From: an uncultured beta proteobacterium
GTDB lineage: Bacteria; Pseudomonadota; Gammaproteobacteria; Burkholderiales; Burkholderiaceae_C
Direction of reading: 5' to 3'
DNA length: 64,000 nucleotides
Assembly: GCA_903845935.1 (NCBI GenBank)
Contig: CAIMZI010000037.1
Span: 1-64,000 of the forward strand
Part shown: in pieces, positions 58,233-64,000 of the stretch
How positions within the stretch are numbered: the stretch's first letter is position 1
Layout: every line of letters begins with the position of its first letter
The notes under the pieces: model-generated
Told to the model about the DNA's origin: nothing
What the model saw: the letters and a program-made list of their open reading frames with translations, nothing else
Database searches by the model: none
Program-made: the position numbers and the translations under genes

Positions 58233-59777
58233 CTAACTGCCGATTACCCGATTTTTGCCGGCACGTTTGGCGAGATACATGGCCTTATCGGCGCGTCGAA
58301 TCGCATCCATGCCGGGCTCATCACTGCTCAATTGCGCCACACCGGCACTAAAGGTAATCAATACCTTTTCCGTACCTGCCATAAAGAATCGTTTAGTCAA
58401 TTCCCTTTGCAACCGGGTCATGGCCTCAATTCCCTTATCCATTGGCGTATCGGGCAAGAGAATAACGAATTCTTCTCCGCCAAAGCGCGCCAGTGTGTCC
58501 TGTGGTCGCATGCATTCACGAGCCACCTGTGCCAGATGGCTCAGTGCCGTATCTCCTACGGCATGGCCTAAGGCGTCGTTGAGCGCCTTGAAGTTGTCAA
58601 TGTCCAACAGAGCCACACTCAAGGGCGTTTCCTTGCGCCTAAAGCTTGAAAGCTCCTTTTCCAGCGCCTCTTCCAGACCGCGGCGGTTGAGTGCCCCGGT
58701 CAAGGGATCGTGCCGAGCCTGGGTGCTGACCCGATCCAATTCCTGATGCAGCTTGGCAATTTGCGCCTGGGTCGAGTCCGCCTGCTTGCGCATGGCTTGC
58801 AGTTCGTCGCGTGCCAGCAGCGTCTCGTTGGCAATATCGCGCGTGGCAACAACAATCTCCTTGAGAACCGGTGCAATCTCGTTGATCGACTTGGAGTTCT
58901 CAATCAGACGTGCGCTTTCCTCCAGCTTTTCTTGATAAGAACCCGTACTTTGCGACATCTGTGACAAACGATCAATAAATGCCGCCAACATCTGACGCAT
59001 TTCGTCCTGCGCCACCAGGGTTTTTTGCTTAGCGTCCTTTTGCTTGCTAATGACATCCTTGAGCAGACGTTCCACATCATCCAAACGGCGCAAGGTCAAT
59101 GGCGGTGCAGAGGCAGACTTTAGAGCTTCCATTTGGCCTTTAAGCCACTGATCATCCAGAGAAAGTTCCGCAATATTCTCAAAAACCAATTGCAGAAGTT
59201 TAAGCAATCCGATCTTTATTTCGGCCTGGTCTTCCGCGGCAAATGACAGGCGGTGACTGTAGTTAACCAACAGCAATTTCACCGCTATCACGTCCATCCC
59301 GGGATGCTTGAGCGCCTTGATCAGCTGTGCGCTCTGTTCGGTAAAGCGTTCATCGTCGGTGCCCAAGGCCGGTTGCGCGTACTCAATCAATCGCCCCATC
59401 TGTGACAAGAACTCGGATGTCAAAGCGGGTGCAGCATCCGCCGCAGACCACGCACTCACCTGGGCCGTACCTGATTCCGTGGAAGAACTGGCCTGCGAAA
59501 ACCCACTATAGGCTACCAGCGCAGCACGCACACCATCCCAATTCATGCGATCGATGGCCGAATCCAGAAGTCCCTTTTGCCTTTGCTGGCCTGGCGTCTT
59601 GGCTTGCAATACCGACGCAATTCCGCGCAGTTCCTGCGCTGGAAAGTGTTCTACCGATGGGATGCCAGCTATCTCGTTGTAAATGGCCTTGTAGTTCCCA
59701 GGGGTCGGTGCCAGCTTGCGCACGGTCAATTGCTTCAGCGTTTCTCTGGCGATTTCAAAAGATTTTTTTTCACTCAT
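58233..59777 (-). CDS. GGDEF diguanylate cyclase with coiled-coil N-terminus
   Basis: 514 residues. A helical N-terminal region without membrane segments (residues 1-340) contains a long coiled coil near residue 300-340. The GGDEF domain has DPLTGALNRRGLEEAL, RFGGEEF as active site and an intact RPQD inhibitory site four residues upstream. It makes cyclic-di-GMP with product feedback. ATG 59777 is chosen; a longer frame begins at 59963 without similarity. It stands next to the candidate origin region. Confidence 0.9.
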   Translation of the reverse strand: MSEKKSFEIARETLKQLTVRKLAPTPGNYKAIYNEIAGIPSVEHFPAQELRGIASVLQAKTPGQQRQKGLLDSAIDRMNWDGVRAALVAYSGFSQASSSTESGTAQVSAWSAADAAPALTSEFLSQMGRLIEYAQPALGTDDERFTEQSAQLIKALKHPGMDVIAVKLLLVNYSHRLSFAAEDQAEIKIGLLKLLQLVFENIAELSLDDQWLKGQMEALKSASAPPLTLRRLDDVERLLKDVISKQKDAKQKTLVAQDEMRQMLAAFIDRLSQMSQSTGSYQEKLEESARLIENSKSINEIAPVLKEIVVATRDIANETLLARDELQAMRKQADSTQAQIAKLHQELDRVSTQARHDPLTGALNRRGLEEALEKELSSFRRKETPLSVALLDIDNFKALNDALGHAVGDTALSHLAQVARECMRPQDTLARFGGEEFVILLPDTPMDKGIEAMTRLQRELTKRFFMAGTEKVLITFSAGVAQLSSDEPGMDAIRRADKAMYLAKRAGKNRVIGS

Positions 59778-60304
59778 AACAAACCTGCTGCTATCTATTC
59801 GATAGCCATCCGTGTAGCCAGCATAGGTGACTTTTAAGCCAATTCCGCACGAACACAAGAGCCCGGTGGATGTTGGAGTATCCCCCTTTTTTAGGCATAA
59901 ACAGCAGACAAATGCAAGCAATTGGAAATCAATGTACCTCGTTCCCATTTTTCTTTCTGTCAAGGTACAAAGCTGTGGATAAAGTTTTCACAACAAAGCA
60001 CTTATCCACAGGCTATGAAGAATTTTTGAAGTTATCCAGTTTTCGGGTACATCTCGGAAGCACGGTCACCAACATTGGTTGACGGGTCGTAAGTTCATGA
60101 TTTCAATAGAGAAAAACCGCTTGTCCACACAAAGGGCCTTTGCTCTATCTACTACTACTATTCTTTTTTATAAAAAGAAGATAAGAAGACAGTACAAGCC
60201 CTTGGAAAAAACAAAAATGTTGTGAGCGCATGGTGCTGCTTTGCGCCTGTTGATCAAGTAAGATTTGGCTTGTTTCCTTGCCTCCTCAGACCCACTTCCA
60301 ACCC
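59778..60304. other. candidate replication origin: DnaA boxes and DnaA-trio-like element
   Basis: A non-coding stretch of 527 bases. Perfect DnaA boxes are TTATCCACA at 60002-60010 (+) and the same motif on the minus strand at 59982-59974. One-mismatch TTGTCCACA is at 60121-60129, and a weaker TTATCCAGT at 60032-60040. After GGGCC (60134-60138), CTACTACTATTC begins at 60149, matching the repeated 3'-GAT-5' DnaA-trio pattern. AT-rich TTTTTTATAAAAAG follows (60164-60178). Box, GC-rich spacer, trios and AT tract are in the order of a bacterial basal unwinding system. dnaA is not in the window, so this is a candidate only. Confidence 0.55.
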
Positions 60305-61072
60305 ATGTCCGCCAAGTCCAAAGGCCAGCCCTCTTCTCAAGGCAATCTGCGTTTTGAAATCAAAAGCGCACAATTGCCGTTAGTCGCTTTGATGATCAAG
60401 TCGGATGGCTGGGATGCGTTGGCAGATGATTTGTGCCGTCAATACGGTGTTTCTGGTGAGAGTCCGGATTTTTTTGACCACGATCCGGTCGTGCTTGATT
60501 TTTCAGCGCAGGCGCGCGATGCCAAGCTTGCCGATACCGGCAAGTTGCTTAGTGCTCTGCGTTCCTGCCACTTGGTGCCTGTGGCTTTTCGTGGTGAACC
60601 AGCCGCATGGACCAGCACTCTTTTGAAATCCGGTCTGGTGCAAGCACCACAGGAGCTTGTCAAAGCCGCAAAATCGGCGGTACCAGCGCCAGTGGCGCAA
60701 GCCGTGCTGAGGGAAGTGCCGGGATTGGCGACGATGGTGATTGACAAGCCGGTGCGATCGGGACAAAAGATCTACGCACGTGGAGCGGATCTGGTGGTGC
60801 TGGCCATGGTCAACCAAGGTGGGGAAGTGGTGGCTGATGGCAATATCCATGTCTATGCGCCCCTGCGTGGCAAGGCCATGGCAGGAGCACGCGGCAATGC
60901 GTCGGCACGTATCTTTTCGCTGTGTCTGGAACCTGAGTTGATTTCGATCGCGGGTGTGTATAGAACCAGTGAAAATCCGCTGCCAGCCGATGTGGCAGGC
61001 AAGCCGGCCCAGGTGCGTCTGGCTAGTGAAGACGGACAGGAAAAGCTTTTGATTGAGCCGCTCAAGAATTAA
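60305..61072 (+). CDS. minC: septum site-determining protein MinC
   Basis: A 255-residue inhibitor of FtsZ assembly. An N-terminal domain ([20 protein letters not shown]), a linker, and a C-terminal beta-helix domain with [34 protein letters not shown] and IAGVYR. It is the first gene of minCDE, and minD begins 34 bases after its stop. The start ATG 60305 follows the family; an ATG at 60278 would add nine residues. Confidence 0.95.
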   Translation: MSAKSKGQPSSQGNLRFEIKSAQLPLVALMIKSDGWDALADDLCRQYGVSGESPDFFDHDPVVLDFSAQARDAKLADTGKLLSALRSCHLVPVAFRGEPAAWTSTLLKSGLVQAPQELVKAAKSAVPAPVAQAVLREVPGLATMVIDKPVRSGQKIYARGADLVVLAMVNQGGEVVADGNIHVYAPLRGKAMAGARGNASARIFSLCLEPELISIAGVYRTSENPLPADVAGKPAQVRLASEDGQEKLLIEPLKN

Positions 61073-61106
61073 GTTTTGAATTATTTAAACGAAAGAATAA
61101 GCAAGC

Positions 61107-61922
61107 ATGGCAAAAATCATTGTGGTGACCTCCGGCAAGGGAGGGGTTGGAAAAACAACGACCAGCGCCAGTTTTGCAACCGGCCTGGCTTTGCGTGGTC
61201 TTAAGACAGCGGTCATTGATTTTGACGTGGGCCTGCGCAATTTGGACCTGATCATGGGTTGCGAGCGGCGGGTGGTGTATGACCTGATCAATGTGATCCA
61301 TGGTGAAGCCAACCTGAACCAGGCGCTGATCAAGGACAAGCAGTGCGACAACTTGTTTGTATTGGCTGCCTCGCAAACCCGTGACAAAGATGCGCTGACC
61401 CAGGATGGCGTGGAAAAGATCCTCAAGGACCTGGCTGCGATGGGTTTTGAATACATCGTTTGTGACTCGCCCGCCGGTATTGAAACCGGGGCCTTGATGG
61501 CCATGCATTTTGCCGATGAGGCCCTGGTAGTCACCAACCCGGAAGTGTCTTCTGTGCGCGATTCGGACCGGATTCTGGGCATGCTTGCCAGCAAGACCAA
61601 ACGCGCTGTCGATGGCGGCACACCGATCAAGGAACACCTGCTGATAACACGTTACAACCCGGCCCGTGTGGACCAGGGCCAAATGCTGTCGCTTGATGAC
61701 ATTACAGACATTTTGCGTATTCCCTTGATCGGAGTGATTCCGGAGAGCGAATCCGTGTTGCAGGCCTCCAACCAGGGTGTGCCGGCCGTGCATTTGCAGG
61801 GCAGCGATGTGTCCGAGGCCTACAAGGACGTGGTCGCCCGCTTTTTGGGTGAAGAGATTCACATGCGTTTTATTGATCCACCCAAACAGGGCTTGTTCAA
61901 GCGACTATTTGGAGGGAAGTAA
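61107..61922 (+). CDS. minD: septum site-determining ATPase MinD
   Basis: A 271-residue ParA-like ATPase that recruits MinC to the membrane. Deviant Walker A is SGKGGVGKTTTSASFA, then DFDVGLRNLDLIMGCE, and the C-terminal amphipathic membrane helix is KQGLFKRLFGG. It opens with AKIIVVTSGKGG. MinE follows directly. Confidence 0.97.
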   Translation: MAKIIVVTSGKGGVGKTTTSASFATGLALRGLKTAVIDFDVGLRNLDLIMGCERRVVYDLINVIHGEANLNQALIKDKQCDNLFVLAASQTRDKDALTQDGVEKILKDLAAMGFEYIVCDSPAGIETGALMAMHFADEALVVTNPEVSSVRDSDRILGMLASKTKRAVDGGTPIKEHLLITRYNPARVDQGQMLSLDDITDILRIPLIGVIPESESVLQASNQGVPAVHLQGSDVSEAYKDVVARFLGEEIHMRFIDPPKQGLFKRLFGGK

Positions 61923-62186
61923 ATGATGTCTTTTCTCTCTTTTCTGCTGGGTGAAAAAAAGAAAACCGCCAGTGTGGCCAAGGAGCGACTGCAAATCATC
62001 CTGGCCCATGAACGCAGCGGCCGCAGCGCGGCGACACCCGACTATCTACCGGCCTTGCAGCGAGAATTGGTAGCGGTGATCAGCAAATATATCAAGATCA
62101 ATCCGGACGATATCAAGGTCAATCTGGAACGTCAGGATAACCTGGAAGTGCTAGAAGTCAAGATTGAATTGCCCGACGCTCGATGA
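61923..62186 (+). CDS. minE: cell division topological factor MinE
   Basis: An 87-residue protein with the N-terminal membrane/MinD-binding segment [14 protein letters not shown] and [14 protein letters not shown], and a topological specificity domain ending VLEVKIELP. It stimulates MinD ATPase to drive pole-to-pole oscillation. GGAGGG (61911) precedes two ATGs, 61923 and 61926; the first has the better spacing. It starts immediately after the minD TAA. Confidence 0.95.
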   Translation: MMSFLSFLLGEKKKTASVAKERLQIILAHERSGRSAATPDYLPALQRELVAVISKYIKINPDDIKVNLERQDNLEVLEVKIELPDAR

Positions 62187-62216
62187 GCGGTAGCCGGGCC
62201 TGGCCTGGCCTGGCTA

Positions 62217-63371
62217 TCAGGCTGCTGCTGTTTGAAATTCGATTTGCTTGCGTTTGAGTGCCATATCGGCATCTGAGTCCGCATAGCGTGCAGCGATGGC
62301 CCTGATCTCGTCCTGTATGGCAAGAAAGGCATCCACCATATCCGGATCAAAGTGGCTACCCTTGCCTTCGGCAATGATGGTGATGGCCCTTTCATGGGAC
62401 ATGCTGTCCTTGTATACACGCCGACTGATCAGTGCATCATAGACATCGGCCACCGCCATAATCCGCGCGGAAACCGGAATGGACTCGCCCTTCAATCCTT
62501 CAGGGTATCCCGAACCGTCCCACTTTTCCTGATGCCCGTAGGCAATTTCCTTTGCCACCGATAAAAAGTCCACTTTCAAACTCAATGCATCTTCAGCAGC
62601 CTGTATGGCATCGCGCCCCAGGGTGGTGTGGGTCTTCATGATTTCAAATTCTCCGGGCTCAAAACGCCCCGGCTTGAGCAAAATCCGATCTGGAATGCCC
62701 ACCTTGCCAATGTCATGCAAGGGCGCAGACTTGAAAATGGTGTCAATCACGCCGTCGGTTAGCAAACTGCTGAAGCGTGGGTGGGACTTCAGTTTGCCGC
62801 TCAGGGCCTTAACGTAGCCCTGAGTCCGGCGAATGTGGTTTCCGGTGTCGGAATCACGGGTTTCCGCCAAGGCGGCCATGGCTTGAATCGTGACATCCTG
62901 AACCGCACTGATCTCACGCGTGCGCCGCGCCACTTCACTTTCCAGATATGAGGTCTTGTCCGTGAGAAAGTCAGCATAGGCCTTTGCCGCCAAGTGGGTC
63001 TTAACGCGAGCCTCCAGAATGGGTGGGCTGATGGGCTTGGTGATGTAGTCCGAAGCTCCCAGGCTCAGGCCCTTGCGCTCGTCTTCGACCTCTGATTTAG
63101 CGGTCAGAAAAATAATGGGAATGTGGGCTGTAAGCGCATTGTTGCGGAGTTGTTGGCAGACCTCATACCCGTCCATGACTGGCATCATGACGTCCAACAG
63201 AATGAGATCTGGAGGATTTTCCGATTGGGCAATTTTCAGAGCTTTTTCGCCGCTGATTGCGACCCGAACCCGATAGTCCCTCTTGAGAAGGTTGCTGACC
63301 AAGGTCAAATTGTCTGGCGTGTCATCCACCACCAAAATGGTCGGCTTATCCCCAGTGTCCGAGCTACTCAT
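62217..63371 (-). CDS. receiver-HD-GYP response regulator (RpfG-like)
   Basis: 384 residues. The receiver has ILVVDDTPDN and phospho-acceptor Asp in LILLDVMMPVMDG, with KPISPP as the Lys region. The HD-GYP domain has HDIGKVGIPDRILLKPG, HTTLGRDAI and GHQEKWDGSGYPEGL, so the HD pair and GYP are present, with Gln in place of the second His of the HHE motif. It probably hydrolyses cyclic-di-GMP upon phosphorylation. ATG 63371 is used; the longer frame to 63578 overlaps the Lrp gene. Confidence 0.9.
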   Translation of the reverse strand: MSSSDTGDKPTILVVDDTPDNLTLVSNLLKRDYRVRVAISGEKALKIAQSENPPDLILLDVMMPVMDGYEVCQQLRNNALTAHIPIIFLTAKSEVEDERKGLSLGASDYITKPISPPILEARVKTHLAAKAYADFLTDKTSYLESEVARRTREISAVQDVTIQAMAALAETRDSDTGNHIRRTQGYVKALSGKLKSHPRFSSLLTDGVIDTIFKSAPLHDIGKVGIPDRILLKPGRFEPGEFEIMKTHTTLGRDAIQAAEDALSLKVDFLSVAKEIAYGHQEKWDGSGYPEGLKGESIPVSARIMAVADVYDALISRRVYKDSMSHERAITIIAEGKGSHFDPDMVDAFLAIQDEIRAIAARYADSDADMALKRKQIEFQTAAA

Positions 63372-63516
63372 CACAAGGCCTTTATATTGAGTCGCGATGC
63401 TTGTGTTGCCAAAAAAGCCAGCACCACACGCCCACCATGGCCGAATAGTAGCCCGAACTTGCCTTGCTGCAACTAAATTTGTGTTTTTATTCACACATAA
63501 ATAGGCGTCACCCCAC

Positions 63517-63993
63517 TTAAGCCAGCGCCAGCGCTGTCTTGTCCACCACACGGCGAAGCACAAAACTGCTGTGTACACCTGTGACCCCGGTGATGCGGGT
63601 CAGCTTATCTAGCAAAAGGGTCTGGTAATGGTCCATGTCGCGCACCACCACCTTGAGCTGGTAGTCGGCGTCCTGGCCGGTGATCAACAAGCATTCCAGC
63701 ACCTCGGGCAGCACGCTGACCGAGCCCTCGAAATTGGCAAAGCGCTCGGGCGTGTGCAGGTCCATCGAGATGTGGACCAGGGCCATCAACGTCAGGCCCA
63801 ACTTGCGCGCATCCAGCAGCGCCCGGTAACCCAGGATCAGTCCTGACTCCTCCAACGCCCGAACCCGGCGTAGGCAGGGCGAGGGCGACAAGCCTATGCG
63901 ATCGGCCAGATCCTGGTTGTTGATGCGGCCTTCGATCTGCAGAATTTCTAGAATGTGCCTGTCATAGCGATCTAACGTCATAACAACTTTCAT
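63517..63993 (-). CDS. Lrp/AsnC-family transcriptional regulator
   Basis: A 158-residue regulator. The N-terminal helix-turn-helix is RINNQDLADRIGLSPSPCLRRVRALE, and the C-terminal RAM domain contains VLECLLITGQDADYQLKVVVRD. It senses amino acids or related small molecules; the exact ligand is not predictable. ATG 63993 is used, but its ribosome-binding site is at or beyond the window edge; ATG 63981 is an alternative. Confidence 0.9.
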   Translation of the reverse strand: MKVVMTLDRYDRHILEILQIEGRINNQDLADRIGLSPSPCLRRVRALEESGLILGYRALLDARKLGLTLMALVHISMDLHTPERFANFEGSVSVLPEVLECLLITGQDADYQLKVVVRDMDHYQTLLLDKLTRITGVTGVHSSFVLRRVVDKTALALA

Positions 63994-64000
63994 ATTTTTT

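Noticed and set aside
62190-62215. CCTGG tandem after minE as a terminator or repeat array
   Set aside because: Only three short units, no hairpin with a T-run; too little to support a feature.

Overview
The window reads as a chromosomal segment of a betaproteobacterium of the Comamonadaceae, close to Rhodoferax/Polaromonas-type genomes. The reasons are the 16S rRNA 5' end, the GC-rich coding sequence, the gene order mnmG-rsmG-lysE family-parA-hydrolase-parB, minCDE, and typical family members (RutR-type TetR, YbfB-type MFS, DUF2788, DUF2189, RdgC, cytochrome b561). Coding is dense on both strands. I see no tRNA, CRISPR array, prophage or intact insertion sequence. The species cannot be settled by reading alone.

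Layout. 1-676: 5' end of a 16S rRNA gene on the minus strand, with its leader and a tandem array of rrn promoter units at an exact 100-bp period. 677-4407: cytosine deaminase (codA), O-acetylhomoserine sulfhydrylase (metY) and a pair of half-size YeeE/YedE transporter genes. 4527-8258: a CHASE-PAS hybrid histidine kinase with two receivers and an Hpt domain. 8262-20504: a 12-kb minus-strand operon encoding a 2599-residue DUF11/SdrD-like repeat protein, a large outer-membrane barrel with an Ig-like N-terminus, and an OmpA-domain protein. This looks like a dedicated cell-surface system and is the most unusual block in the window.

20869-26057: a DszC/SfnC-like monooxygenase, cytochrome b561, a DUF2934 protein, a cysteine-less Rrf2 regulator, NhaR, a decayed cysA tail, an HTH-receiver protein and a small hypothetical gene. 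26215-30605: a five-gene operon (ABC ATPase, two permeases, NMT1/THI5-type binding protein, RutR-family repressor) preceded by a near-perfect RutR operator, so probably pyrimidine uptake under feedback control. 30835-32931: a vapBC remnant with a nonsense-broken toxin, a receiver-GGDEF protein and a DUF2726 protein. 33079-36292: SDR and PhyH-type dioxygenase genes divergent from a LacI-family regulator. 36289-39852: PduO-type cobalamin adenosyltransferase, FAD-linked oxidase, a degenerate HD-GYP protein and a membrane-linked methyltransferase.

39860-45770: the chromosome partition block parB, alpha/beta hydrolase, parA, LysE-type exporter, rsmG, mnmG, with three parS-like sites, one of them a perfect palindrome inside mnmG. 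45974-58213: metabolic, transport and stress genes (GMC oxidoreductase, second cytochrome b561, GST, MFS, hemerythrin, copA/copZ, pirin, rdgC, Spy-like, atypical glutaredoxin, DUF2189/DUF2788). 58233-63993: a diguanylate cyclase, then a 527-bp non-coding region with clustered DnaA boxes and a DnaA-trio-like unwinding element (a candidate oriC), minCDE, a receiver-HD-GYP regulator and an Lrp/AsnC regulator.

Together the parABS block and the candidate oriC suggest an origin-proximal region. No dnaA gene is present to confirm this, and a cumulative GC-skew plot would be the deciding test.
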